Positions 44,216 to 52,661 of a DNA stretch of 64,000 nt are shown one piece after another. The stretch spans positions 1 through 64,000 of the forward strand of contig NZ_SMFN01000011.1 in assembly GCF_004349135.1 (NCBI RefSeq). The letters are read 5' to 3'. The notes under the pieces were generated by a model. That model saw only the letters and a list, made by a program, of their open reading frames with translations, did not search any database and was not told where the DNA came from. Position 1 is the first letter of the stretch. Each line of letters begins with the position of its first letter. This stretch comes from Flavobacterium sandaracinum. Lineage in GTDB: Bacteria; Bacteroidota; Bacteroidia; Flavobacteriales; Flavobacteriaceae. A program made the translations under genes and the position numbers.

Positions 44216-47200
44216 TTAATCTGCAATATTCGGGCTCAGCCATTTCATAGCTACTTCGGTGGACACACTTCTTCGTTTGGCATAATCGATGACTTGATCT
44301 TCTTTTATTTTACCTAGTCCGAAATACTTGCTTTCCTGATTTCCAAAATAATAACCAGATACGGATGAAGCGGGCCACATCGCCATACTTTCAGTCAGCG
44401 TGACTCCAATTTCTTCTTCCACATTTAGTAATTTCCAGATTGTCGGTTTTTCTAAATGATCTGGACAAGCCGGATACCCTGGCGCCGGACGAATGCCTTT
44501 GTACACTTCTTCAATCATGGCCTCCGTACTTAAATTTTCATCGGCCGCGTAACCCCAAATTTCCTTACGGATTTTTTCGTGTAAATACTCCGCAAAAGCT
44601 TCTGCAAAACGGTCGGCCAATGCCTTCACCATAATCGAATTATAATCGTCTAAATCTCTTTCGAATTCGGCCGCCCATTCATCCACACCAAAACCGGTTG
44701 TTACGCAGAACGCGCCCATATAATCCGTTTTACCGCTGTCTTTTGGAGCAATAAAGTCAGATAATGCGATGTTTGGAGCGCCTTTGGTTTTTTGAGATTG
44801 TTGGCGAAGCGTCAAAAAGAGCCCCCTAACCCCCGAAGGGGGAACTTCTACCTTTGTCGATAATTCTTTATTAATAGTATCAATAGTCCCATTTAAATTA
44901 TTCAGAACTTGATTGTTTGTATATCTGACAACTTTAAATCCTTTTGATTCTAGCCAAATAGTTCTGTCTCTGTCGTATTCAATTTGTTCAGGATCATTAT
45001 GAATAGAACCATCTACTTCAATAACTAACTTTTTTTCTAAACACACAAAATCAACAATATATTCCCCTACTACATGTTGTCTTCTAAATTTAAACCCTTC
45101 AATCCCCTTATTAGACAAAACATTCCACAGCATTTTTTCAGCTTCTGTCGGTTTGTTTCTCATCTCTTTTGCCCGTACTTTTAACCTGTCATACATAACA
45201 GGACTTGCAGTTTCCCAAGTCTGCTTATCTACCATTTCAGTAGCTCCCCCTTCGGGGGCGGGGGGGGCTTCGTATATTTCAATATCATCATCATTGACTT
45301 GATTCGCAGGAAAAATTCCATAAATTCCTTTGGCTGTCAATTTCTTTTCCTTCAAAATAACGGCTAACATTTCTTTGGCATCTGCAAAAACGGAAGTCGC
45401 TTGTTCACCTACAACCTCATCCGTTAAAATAGCCGGGTATTTTCCGAACAATTCCCATGTTCTAAAAAACGGTGTCCAGTCAATATAGGGAACCAAAACA
45501 TCCAAATCGACTTCGATTGTTTTTGTTCCAATAAAATTAGGCTTCATCGGGTTGTATTTATCCCAATCCAATTGCAATTTATTTTTGCGAGCTTGCTCAA
45601 TCGTCAGAAAATTTTTGTCACGGGAACGGTTCAAAAACGTTTCTCTAAAGGCATCATACTCCGCTCGAATATCACTTGCATATATTTTTTTATCTTTATT
45701 CAGTAAACTTCCCGCAACGGTTACTGCTCTCGAAGCATCGTTTACGTGGATAACTGTTTCTCGGTACTGAGGTGCAATTTTTACGGCAGTATGGGCTCTT
45801 GATGTTGTTGCTCCCCCAATCATTATTGGGATTTTCAAACCTCGTTTATCTAGTTCTTTCGCCAGATATACCATTTCGTCTAATGACGGTGTAATTAATC
45901 CGCTTAACCCAATGATATCAACGTTGTGTTCTATTGCAGCAGCTATAATTTTTTCTGGAGGCACCATTACGCCTAAATCTACAATTTCATAATTATTACA
46001 AGCTAAAACCACTGAAACAATATTTTTTCCAATGTCGTGTACATCTCCTTTTACAGTTGCCATCAATATTTTGCCATTCCCTAGCTTGTCGCCAGCTTCT
46101 TTACTAGCTTCAATGTAAGGCAATAAATACGCTACCGCTTTTTTCATAACCCTTGCTGATTTTACCACTTGCGGTAAAAACATTTTCCCCGAACCAAATA
46201 AATCCCCAACGACATTCATCCCCGCCATCAAGTTGATTTCGATTACTTCGATTGGTTTTGTCGCTGCTAATCTTGCTTCTTCAACGTCAATTTCTATGAA
46301 TTCATCAACTCCTTTTACTAGCGAATGTGTCAATCGTTCTTGAATAGTTCCCGAGCGCCATTCTTGAACTGCTTTTTCATTGCTCTTTACATCTCCTTTT
46401 ACATTTTCGGCAAAGTCCAATAATCTTTCGGTTGCATCATCACGTCTGTTTAGAATTACGTCCTCAACACGTTCTAAAAGATCCTTCGGAATTTCGTCAT
46501 AAATAGAAAGCATTTCTGGATTCACAATTCCCATTGTCATTCCGTTTTGAATCGCATGGTACAAGAAAACCGAGTGCATTGCTTCCCGAACCGTATCATT
46601 TCCTCTAAACGAAAACGACACATTACTCACCCCACCGCTAATATGCGCATGTGGAAGATTTTCTCTAACCCATTTAGTTCCTCTAAAGAAATCCAAGGCA
46701 TTCAAGCGGTGTTCTTCCATTCCTGTTGCTACCGGAAATATATTCAAATCGAAAATAATATCTTGAGCTGGGAATCCCACTTTATCCACTAATATATCAT
46801 ACGAACGTTGGCAAATTTCTATTCTACGCTCATAATTGTCCGCTTGACCTACCTCATCAAAAGCCATCACAATTACTGCAGCGCCATATCGCTTGATTAA
46901 TTTAGCGTGATGTATAAATTGCTCTTCCCCTTCTTTTAACGAAATAGAATTCACCACACTCTTACCTTGCACCACTTTCAAGCCCGCTTCGATAATATCC
47001 CATTTCGAGCTGTCAATCATGATTGGAACCCTAGAAATATCAGGTTCAGCAGCAATTAAATTCAAGAATTTTGTCATGGCATATTCGCCATCAAGCATTC
47101 CTTCATCCATATTAATATCAATGATTTGCGCGCCACCTTCCACTTGTTCTTTTGCAATACTGAGTGCTTCTTCGTATTTTTCTTCTTTGATTAATCGAAG

Positions 47201-47323
47201 GAATTTTCTAGAACCTGTAACATTCGTGCGTTCACCAATGTTCACAAATACGCTTTCCGGCGTAATGATCAAAGGCTCTAATCCCGCCAATACAAGGTTT
47301 TTCCTAGTTTCTTTTTCTGCCAT
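44216..47323 (-). CDS. metH: Methionine synthase, folate-cobalamin-activation part, with DUF559 insertion
   Basis: 1035 residues; about 885 without the insert, the expected length for E. coli MetH lacking its homocysteine domain. Pterin-binding domain about 15-280 ([24 protein letters not shown]), cobalamin-binding domain with the GDVHDIGKN ligand motif (His429), then the SAM activation domain ([11 protein letters not shown]). Residues about 685-835 are foreign. They read through a GC-rich repeat ([10 protein letters not shown]), a DUF559 nuclease-like domain ([39 protein letters not shown]) and a second repeat (VPPSGVRGL), then resume at [10 protein letters not shown]. The site corresponds to a variable surface loop of the activation domain (DDIEIY before, LRQQ after), so function may survive. 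No stop or frameshift is present. Confidence 0.93.
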   Translation of the reverse strand: MAEKETRKNLVLAGLEPLIITPESVFVNIGERTNVTGSRKFLRLIKEEKYEEALSIAKEQVEGGAQIIDINMDEGMLDGEYAMTKFLNLIAAEPDISRVPIMIDSSKWDIIEAGLKVVQGKSVVNSISLKEGEEQFIHHAKLIKRYGAAVIVMAFDEVGQADNYERRIEICQRSYDILVDKVGFPAQDIIFDLNIFPVATGMEEHRLNALDFFRGTKWVRENLPHAHISGGVSNVSFSFRGNDTVREAMHSVFLYHAIQNGMTMGIVNPEMLSIYDEIPKDLLERVEDVILNRRDDATERLLDFAENVKGDVKSNEKAVQEWRSGTIQERLTHSLVKGVDEFIEIDVEEARLAATKPIEVIEINLMAGMNVVGDLFGSGKMFLPQVVKSARVMKKAVAYLLPYIEASKEAGDKLGNGKILMATVKGDVHDIGKNIVSVVLACNNYEIVDLGVMVPPEKIIAAAIEHNVDIIGLSGLITPSLDEMVYLAKELDKRGLKIPIMIGGATTSRAHTAVKIAPQYRETVIHVNDASRAVTVAGSLLNKDKKIYASDIRAEYDAFRETFLNRSRDKNFLTIEQARKNKLQLDWDKYNPMKPNFIGTKTIEVDLDVLVPYIDWTPFFRTWELFGKYPAILTDEVVGEQATSVFADAKEMLAVILKEKKLTAKGIYGIFPANQVNDDDIEIYEAPPAPEGGATEMVDKQTWETASPVMYDRLKVRAKEMRNKPTEAEKMLWNVLSNKGIEGFKFRRQHVVGEYIVDFVCLEKKLVIEVDGSIHNDPEQIEYDRDRTIWLESKGFKVVRYTNNQVLNNLNGTIDTINKELSTKVEVPPSGVRGLFLTLRQQSQKTKGAPNIALSDFIAPKDSGKTDYMGAFCVTTGFGVDEWAAEFERDLDDYNSIMVKALADRFAEAFAEYLHEKIRKEIWGYAADENLSTEAMIEEVYKGIRPAPGYPACPDHLEKPTIWKLLNVEEEIGVTLTESMAMWPASSVSGYYFGNQESKYFGLGKIKEDQVIDYAKRRSVSTEVAMKWLSPNIAD
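44820..44845 (+). repeat. GC-rich repeat e (left end of the DUF559 element)
   Basis: Begins AGCCCCCTAACCCCCGAAGG and continues to AAC; identical over 26 nt to copy b in reverse. metH reads it on the minus strand as VPPSGVRGL, a stop-free frame. Confidence 0.93.
45244..45270 (-). repeat. GC-rich repeat f (right end of the DUF559 element), stop codon lost
   Basis: On the minus strand it reads AGCCCCCCCCGCCCCCGAAG and continues to AGC. Where other copies have TAA after AGCCCCC it has CCCG. metH reads this repeat as APPAPEGGA; the normal form in this frame would read A-P-stop. Confidence 0.88.
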
Positions 47324-47390
47324 TTTTTATCTTATTTGATCCTTCACGATTTCAGAAAACGTGTAGGTTTCGTATATCTTATTACTATTT

Positions 47391-47500
47391 TGGGCGTGAC
47401 CCAAAAAGGGTCGGGCTATTCGTTTCAAGTCCTCGCTACGTTGCGCTATCGCTACACTTCGCTGTGGGCTTTTCACTGCTATCCCTCACGCGGTTCTGTG
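47391..47500 (-). repeat. Dispersed palindromic element, variable-stem family, copy D
   Basis: Read on the minus strand it begins GCGTGAGGGATAGCAGTG and ends ACGAATAGCCCGACCC, the family ends. It sits in the 377-bp gap (47324-47700) upstream of metH part 2. The rest of that gap holds a degenerate copy (47526-47602) of the 43047-43111 hairpin, and no gene. Confidence 0.8.
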
Positions 47501-47525
47501 ATAACGACAATATTATTTGCTTCTT

Positions 47526-47602
47526 TTTGTCATTCCGACAAAGGAGGAATCTCACTAGTTGCTAACGTGGTGTGATTTCTCGTTCCTCGAAATGAAAATC
47601 TA
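47526..47602. repeat. Degenerate CATTCCGAC hairpin repeat
   Basis: TTGTCATTCCGACAAAGGAG and onward to GGAATCTCAC, then an imperfect complementary arm GTGTGATTTCTCG with CGAAATGA. It resembles the perfect hairpin at 43047-43111 with about a dozen changes and a longer loop. Confidence 0.6.
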
Positions 47603-47700
47603 AACTACTTTATTTCTCATGAACATTTTCTCTATGTGGGGAATCTCAGCAACCTACTCGAATAACATAGATTCTTCGTTCTCTCGCTAGCACAAGAAAT

Positions 47701-48363
47701 CTACTTGCATTTATCATTATAATAATTTGCAATTTCAAATATATTTTCCTTCGTGAATTCTTTTGTATTAATTTTTTCACTTAATTCCTCACAATCTTTA
47801 AAACATTCTGCTGCCATTACTCTAAAGGTTTTGAATGTATTAACTTTTTGATACATTAATCTAGGAATAGATTCATTATTGAAATAACAATAATAATCTG
47901 AATAGCTGTTAGAATTAAAATTTCCTCTCAAATTAACTACACTCACTTGACCTCCTAAACCAGGCCCCATGGAGAAACCACCACCACCTTCAAAAGCATG
48001 GACTCCATAAATTTTAATCTTATCCTTTTCAACAATCAATTCTGCTAGAACATACTTTTTTTTATCAGTGCTGTTCTTTTCTAACAGGAGCGAAGCTAGA
48101 ATAAAATCATTTTTATTAATATTCTTCTTTCCGCTATAAACAGTAAATTTTAAGTTATTAATATCCGAAAAACCAATCTTCTCATGATTTTTCTTATTTA
48201 CATCTTTAAAATCTATATGATACAAACTTACTCTACCAAAACCACTTACTACATTTCCGTTTTTTAATAACACTTTAACTTCTTCATATTTCGTCCCAAA
48301 TTGAGAATAACTAAAATTTGTAATTAGAACCAACAGTGTAATTGTAAAATATTTTTTCATCAT
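47701..48363 (-). CDS. Secreted protein of unknown function between the two metH genes
   Basis: 220 residues. A signal peptide (KYFTITLLVLITNFSYSQF, cut before FGTKY) is followed by a soluble domain beginning KVLLKNGNVVSGFGRVSLYHIDF, and a Cys-containing C-terminus (FRVMAAECFKDCEELSEKI and YNDKCK). The domain start resembles the 'xG(x)I(x)G' barrels of secreted Bacteroidota proteins. I do not recognise a family or function. It is surrounded by repeat-laden gaps and separates metH parts 1 and 2, so it may be a recent acquisition. Confidence 0.65.
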   Translation of the reverse strand: MMKKYFTITLLVLITNFSYSQFGTKYEEVKVLLKNGNVVSGFGRVSLYHIDFKDVNKKNHEKIGFSDINNLKFTVYSGKKNINKNDFILASLLLEKNSTDKKKYVLAELIVEKDKIKIYGVHAFEGGGGFSMGPGLGGQVSVVNLRGNFNSNSYSDYYCYFNNESIPRLMYQKVNTFKTFRVMAAECFKDCEELSEKINTKEFTKENIFEIANYYNDKCK

Positions 48364-48492
48364 CTAAATAATTTATTATTGTTTTAAGTATTTATTACTT
48401 AACTCCATTGAGAACTCACTCTTTTGAGAGCATCGTGAAAGTATCTATTTCAAACCTATTGCTAATGTTCAAAAAGCCTCGCACTGATGAGA

Positions 48493-49542
48493 CTACATCT
48501 CCGCCGTTGAAACTCTTGGTTTATACTCCTTAGCAATATCAGCAATCAACTTGATGTGTTGGGGCGTTGTTCCGCAACAGCCGCCTATTATGTTTACTAA
48601 ATTATCGTCGAGATATTCTTTGATGAATGCTTGCATTTGCTCTGGTGTTTCATCGTACTCTCCAAAGGCGTTTGGCAATCCTGCGTTAGGATGTGCTGAT
48701 ACATTGAACGACGTATTTTGAGACAAGGTTTGCAAATAGGGTTTCAATAAATCGGCTCCTAAAGCACAATTGAATCCTACACTCAACAACGGAATATGCG
48801 AAACTGAAACTAAAAAAGCTTCTACCGTTTGCCCAGAAAGTGTTCTTCCTGATGCATCCGTAATGGTTCCCGAAACCATGATTGGAATATCAATATTGCG
48901 CTCGTCTTTGACTTCTTCGATAGCGAAAAGGGCAGCTTTTGCATTTAACGTATCAAAAATGGTTTCCACCAATAATAAATCGCTTCCTCCATCAATTAAG
49001 GCTTCGACTTGTTGTTTGTAGGCAATGCGTAAATCATCGAAAGTTACGGCTCTGTAACCGGGATCATTTACATCTGGTGACATGCTGGCCGTACGGTTTG
49101 TTGGTCCTATGGAACCGGCTACAAAACGAGGTTTGTCTGGATTTTTGGCTGTAAATTCATCGGCTACTTCACGGGCAATTCGTGCCGATTCGTAGTTCAA
49201 TTCATAAACCAAATCTTCTAGATGATAATCAGCCATACCAATTGTGGTTCCTGAGAACGTATTGGTTTCAACGATATCTGCTCCTGCTTCAAAATAGGCT
49301 GCGTGAACTGCTTTTATGGCTTGTGGCTGGGTAAGTGATAATAAATCGTTGTTTCCTTTCAAGGAATGTGGAAAATCTTTGAAACGTTCGCCACGAAAAT
49401 CCTCTTCGGAAAAATTGTAGCGTTGCAACATGGTTCCCATGGCTCCATCGAGTACGAGTATGTTTTTTTTAATGGCTTCATGGATAAGCCCCCTAGCGCC
49501 CGAAGGGGGAACTCCTAAACTGTCTTTTGATATGTTTGACAT
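48493..49542 (-). CDS. metH: Methionine synthase homocysteine-binding subunit, with in-frame repeat
   Basis: 349 residues, corresponding to E. coli MetH residues about 1-350, the zinc-dependent homocysteine S-methyltransferase domain. It shows [15 protein letters not shown] at the start, [24 protein letters not shown] Cys ([11 protein letters not shown]) and the GGCCGTTP Cys pair, the three zinc ligands. Residues about 10-19 ([10 protein letters not shown]) are encoded by a GC-rich repeat copy (49487-49513), an in-frame insert in the N-terminal tail. The remaining domains are in the gene at 44216-47323. It is controlled by the SAM riboswitch upstream. Confidence 0.93.
   Translation of the reverse strand: MSNISKDSLGVPPSGARGLIHEAIKKNILVLDGAMGTMLQRYNFSEEDFRGERFKDFPHSLKGNNDLLSLTQPQAIKAVHAAYFEAGADIVETNTFSGTTIGMADYHLEDLVYELNYESARIAREVADEFTAKNPDKPRFVAGSIGPTNRTASMSPDVNDPGYRAVTFDDLRIAYKQQVEALIDGGSDLLLVETIFDTLNAKAALFAIEEVKDERNIDIPIMVSGTITDASGRTLSGQTVEAFLVSVSHIPLLSVGFNCALGADLLKPYLQTLSQNTSFNVSAHPNAGLPNAFGEYDETPEQMQAFIKEYLDDNLVNIIGGCCGTTPQHIKLIADIAKEYKPRVSTAEM
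49487..49513 (+). repeat. GC-rich repeat g, in frame in the metH N-terminus
   Basis: AGCCCCCTAGCGCCCGAAGG and onward to AACT on the plus strand, read on the minus strand as VPPSGARGL, the same frame as repeat e in metH part 2 (VPPSGVRGL). Confidence 0.9.
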
Positions 49543-49628
49543 AATTGTTTATTTCTTGAAAATCCCGGTCTGCACTGAGATTCGTTCTTTTGATTACTAA
49601 TTACAAAAGTTCACTATTTTAGCTCTTT

Positions 49629-49727
49629 AGCCCCGATTGCAGTGAAAATCCTTTCTCGTCCTGAACTTGTTTCAGGATCCTGAAACAAGTTCAGGACGAG
49701 AAAGATTGCAACGGAAAGCGGGAACAG
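49629..49727 (+). repeat. Dispersed palindromic element, variable-stem family, copy E
   Basis: Ends AGCCCCGATTGCAGTG and ACGGAAAGCGGGAACAG resemble copies C and D. The centre is a 54-nt perfect palindrome (49651-49704), each half beginning CTTTCTCGTCCTGAACTTG and meeting at GATC. It lies between the SAM riboswitch and the metH start codon. Confidence 0.9.
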
Positions 49728-49815
49728 TATTGGCAAAAAAAACGCCAATTGTTCGCTCCTGATACTGAAATTAATTCAACAGGCTAAAAATATATGTTGT
49801 CAAGAAAAGGTTTGA

Positions 49816-49957
49816 GAAATACTAAGTGAGTATTTCGTGTGTTATCTATCTTAGATACTGAAACTGTTCAGTACAAAGTAGAATGTAGCACCTTCTTTAA
49901 AGATAAAGGGTTGCTAAGGTTTCATTGGGTCTTTCCCTCCGCCTTTCGTGATAACTT
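49816..49957 (-). promoter_or_regulatory. SAM-I (S-box) riboswitch of the metH operon
   Basis: On the minus strand the aptamer runs 49957 to 49841. P1 is GTTATC with GATAAC, then the conserved core GGCGGAGGGA, AGACCC, ATGAAACCTTAGCAACCC, and AAGGTGCTACATTC for J3/4, with a P3 hairpin (CTTT-AAAG) and P4 (TACTGAA with TTCAGTA). These are the S-box consensus positions. A hairpin GAAATACT with its complement (49836-49816) follows. There is no strong T-run after it, so the switch may act by another means, with the palindromic repeat downstream. High SAM would lower metH expression. Confidence 0.93.
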
Positions 49958-49978
49958 TCAATAAATATAGGAACAGTG

Positions 49979-50009
49979 CAAAGTAAAGACATAGCGCTAA
50001 CAATTGCAA
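49979..50009 (-). promoter_or_regulatory. metH promoter upstream of the riboswitch
   Basis: On the minus strand TTG (50009-50007), 20 nt, then TTACTTTG (49986-49979), seven of eight matches to TAnnTTTG. The transcript would start about 15 nt before the riboswitch. The gap 49543-50126 otherwise holds the riboswitch and repeat E, with no gene. Confidence 0.5.
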
Positions 50010-50126
50010 GTTTTTTTTAAAAGTTTCTAAAGCAGTTTGTTGCAAAAATTTAAAAAAAAAGGTTCTGAATTGCAAGGATTTAAACCAACCTTAGCAACTC
50101 AGAACCTTTGTAACTTTGTACCTTTT

Positions 50127-51179
50127 TTATACTATGGCTTTCACCACCGCTTTTGGAGCTTCTTTACGGGTTCCGTCAAACCCGTCAACACCGGAAACTG
50201 TAGTGTATTTCAATACATATTTCTTACCTGGATTGATAATTTGGTAGGCTGCCTGGCACATTATAGTTGCTTCGTGGAAACCACAAAGAATTAATTTCAG
50301 TTTTCCTGGGTAGGTATTTACATCTCCTATTGCGAAAATTCCTGGAATATTTGTTTGATAATCCAATGAGTTATTTACTTTGATCGCATTTTTTTCAATG
50401 TCTAATCCCCAGTTTCCTATGGGACCTAATTTTGGTGTAAGTCCAAAAAGCGGAATAAAATAATCCGTTTCTATGGTTCTTCGTGCACCATTTTCATCAA
50501 GTACAACGGATTCGATATGCTCTGCTCCATTGAGCCCTACTACTTCAGCGGGTGTAATCAACCGTATTTTTCCAGCATCTTTTAATTCCTGTACTTTTTC
50601 AACAGAATCTAATGCTCCTCTAAACTCATTTCTTCTATGAATCAAAGTCACTTCAGAGGCAACGTTAGAAAGGAATATACTCCAGTCTAAAGCAGAATCT
50701 CCTCCACCTGAAATAACGACTCTTTTATCTCTAAATTTTTCTGGGTTTTTGATAAAATACTTAATCCCTTTCCCTTCATAAAAATTGATTCCGTCAATAA
50801 GTGGTTTTCTAGGTTCGAAGCTTCCTAGTCCTCCAGCAATAGCTACTACCGAAGCATGGATTTCTGTTCCTTTATTAGAAGTAACAATAAAACTACCATC
50901 CTCTTGCTTGTCAATCGTTTCTGCACGTTCTCCAAGAGTAAATCCGGGCTCAAATTGCTTGATTTGCTCCATCAGATTATTCACTAAATCACCTGCTAAA
51001 ACTTCCGGAAATCCCGGAATATCGTAAATCGGTTTTTTAGGATACAATTCTGATAATTGACCACCCACCTGCGGGAGTGCATCTAATATGTGGCATTTTA
51101 ATTTCAATAATCCTGCTTCAAAAACGGCAAATAAACCTGTAGGTCCGGCTCCTATTATAAGTATGTCTGTTTTAATCAT
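50127..51179 (-). CDS. Ferredoxin--NADP reductase (thioredoxin-reductase-like)
   Basis: About 350 residues from MIKTDILIIGAGPTG (51179). The 69-nt upstream extension is leader. FAD motif IIGAGPTGLFAVFEAG, NADP motif VVISGGGDSALDWSIFL, and GDVNTYPGKLK near the C-terminus. The redox CxxC of thioredoxin reductases is absent, matching the TrxR-like ferredoxin reductase group. It probably supplies reduced ferredoxin to the sulfite reductase encoded upstream. Confidence 0.88.
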   Translation of the reverse strand: MIKTDILIIGAGPTGLFAVFEAGLLKLKCHILDALPQVGGQLSELYPKKPIYDIPGFPEVLAGDLVNNLMEQIKQFEPGFTLGERAETIDKQEDGSFIVTSNKGTEIHASVVAIAGGLGSFEPRKPLIDGINFYEGKGIKYFIKNPEKFRDKRVVISGGGDSALDWSIFLSNVASEVTLIHRRNEFRGALDSVEKVQELKDAGKIRLITPAEVVGLNGAEHIESVVLDENGARRTIETDYFIPLFGLTPKLGPIGNWGLDIEKNAIKVNNSLDYQTNIPGIFAIGDVNTYPGKLKLILCGFHEATIMCQAAYQIINPGKKYVLKYTTVSGVDGFDGTRKEAPKAVVKAIV

Positions 51180-51289
51180 TTTTTTATTCTTTATGTAATG
51201 TAATTGTGCTAAACTATTTAATTGCAAATGAACGAATGATTCTCTCAAAAATAAATGATAAATATCAGTCGACTTCTTTGTTCCTTGTT

Positions 51290-51880
51290 TTACTCTCTTG
51301 GCTCTTTATTCTTTAATGCTTCGGTGATTTCGTTCATTTTCTGTACTTTTTCTTCGAAATTTCCTTTCAGCGTCTTGCGATATTCATTCAGGTTTTCGAC
51401 CATTTTATTGATGTCATCCGGAATTATTTCTTCAAAAAACTCGCGTAATCGTTTGGCCGTTGTTGGTGATTTTCCATTAGTCGAAATAGCGATTTTCACA
51501 TTTCCTTTGGTGACAATTCCACCCAAATAATAATCACATAATGGCGGCGTATCAGCAATGTTGCAAATCAAATATCTTTTTCTGGACAAATCATAAATCC
51601 TTTTATTCACTTTTAAATCATCAGTACAGGCAATGACCATGTGGCGTTTGCGTAGCATCCACCGATTGAATTTTTTATACGTCAGCTTTACTGTTGAATG
51701 GCTTGCCGCCAACGTTTCTAACTCAGGTAAAAATCGCGGGGCCACCACCTCAACATTGGCATTTGGACTCGACTTTAACAAAAAGGACAATTTTTCTAAA
51801 CCCACATTTCCGCCACCTACAATAAGTGTATTGAGATTGTGTAATTTCAAAAATATGGGATATAACTCATTCCTTTCCAT
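51290..51880 (-). CDS. Siroheme synthase dehydrogenase/ferrochelatase (Met8/CysG N-terminal type)
   Basis: 196 residues. NAD-binding site VGGGNVGLEKLSFLL, then VIACTDDLKVNKRIY and LCNIADTPPLCDYYLGG, the active-site stretch. It oxidises precorrin-2 and inserts iron to make siroheme, the cofactor of the sulfite reductase encoded upstream. It overlaps cobA by 14 nt, so the two are translationally coupled, reproducing the two halves of E. coli CysG as separate genes. Confidence 0.92.
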   Translation of the reverse strand: MERNELYPIFLKLHNLNTLIVGGGNVGLEKLSFLLKSSPNANVEVVAPRFLPELETLAASHSTVKLTYKKFNRWMLRKRHMVIACTDDLKVNKRIYDLSRKRYLICNIADTPPLCDYYLGGIVTKGNVKIAISTNGKSPTTAKRLREFFEEIIPDDINKMVENLNEYRKTLKGNFEEKVQKMNEITEALKNKEPRE

Positions 51881-52661
51881 AGACCAAGACCTTATTGTGA
51901 TACGATTTCAATTCGTTATAAAAAGCTACGTTTTTCTTGCCATCACCTACTACTTCTCCGATAACAATAATAGCTGGAGAACTTAAATTTTTCTCTGTAA
52001 CAATTTTTTGAATGGTATCCACCGTTCCAATTCCTACTTTCTCCTGTGGAGTTGTTCCGTTTTGAATAATCGCAACGGGCATTTCTCCTTTAGATTCCTT
52101 TTGGAACAAAGCTACAATTTGGTCCAATTTACTCATTCCCATCAAAATCACAACCGTTGCCGTTGATTGAGCTGCTAAGGCTACATCTGAAGACAATTTT
52201 CTTGCTGAAGTAGTCCCAGTAATCACCCAAAAACTCTCCGAAACTCCTCTTTTTGTCAACGAAATTCCTTGCGACGCAGGAACTGCAATAGAGGATGAAA
52301 TTCCCGGAACTACAAATGTAGGAATTCCAAAGCTTTCTACGAATTCTATTTCTTCACTTCCACGACCAAAAATAAATGGATCACCACCTTTTAGTCGCAC
52401 CACATTTCCGTAAGTCAATGCATTGTCAACTATCAATTGATTGATCTCGTCTTGCGTATATTCATGATAACCTTTTCGCTTTCCCACAAATATTCTCAAA
52501 GCTTTCTTAGGAGCATAAGACAATAGTTCTTCATTTGCTAGGGCATCATACAAAACTACATTAGCTTCCGCCAATGCTTTTGCACCTTTGATGGTCAGTA
52601 AATCTGGATCTCCAGGACCAGCACCTACTAAAGTAACTTGAGGTTCTATTTTATTTTTCAT
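51867..52661 (-). CDS. cobA: Uroporphyrinogen-III C-methyltransferase
   Basis: 264 residues. Methylates uroporphyrinogen III twice to precorrin-2. Motifs: LVGAGPGDPDLLTIKG at the start, VRLKGGDPFIFGRGSEE, and VVPGISSSIAVPA. It makes the siroheme precursor for the sulfite reductase gene that precedes it (11-nt overlap) and also serves cobalamin synthesis, which MetH needs. Confidence 0.94.
   Translation of the reverse strand: MKNKIEPQVTLVGAGPGDPDLLTIKGAKALAEANVVLYDALANEELLSYAPKKALRIFVGKRKGYHEYTQDEINQLIVDNALTYGNVVRLKGGDPFIFGRGSEEIEFVESFGIPTFVVPGISSSIAVPASQGISLTKRGVSESFWVITGTTSARKLSSDVALAAQSTATVVILMGMSKLDQIVALFQKESKGEMPVAIIQNGTTPQEKVGIGTVDTIQKIVTEKNLSSPAIIVIGEVVGDGKKNVAFYNELKSYHNKVLVYGKE

Larger units (their letters stand above)
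44820..45270 (-). mobile_element. Palindrome-flanked DUF559 element in frame inside metH
   Basis: 451 bp. The left end is the repeat at 44820-44845 and the right end its inverted relative at 45244-45270, so the element has terminal inverted repeats of about 25 bp. Between them, on the minus strand, lies a DUF559 domain (Vsr-like PD-(D/E)XK fold), with possible own starts at MVDKQ and MYDRL but no stop before metH resumes. No target duplication is obvious. The DUF559 Asp and Glu-Val-Asp residues needed for nuclease activity (VDF, IEVDG) are present. Mobility is inferred from structure. Confidence 0.85.

Noticed and set aside
44216..47323. metH part 2 as a pseudogene or as two genes broken by an insertion
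   Set aside because: No stop or frameshift is present, both MetH parts remain in frame and the C-terminal activation domain is intact, so I call it an expressed gene with an insert.
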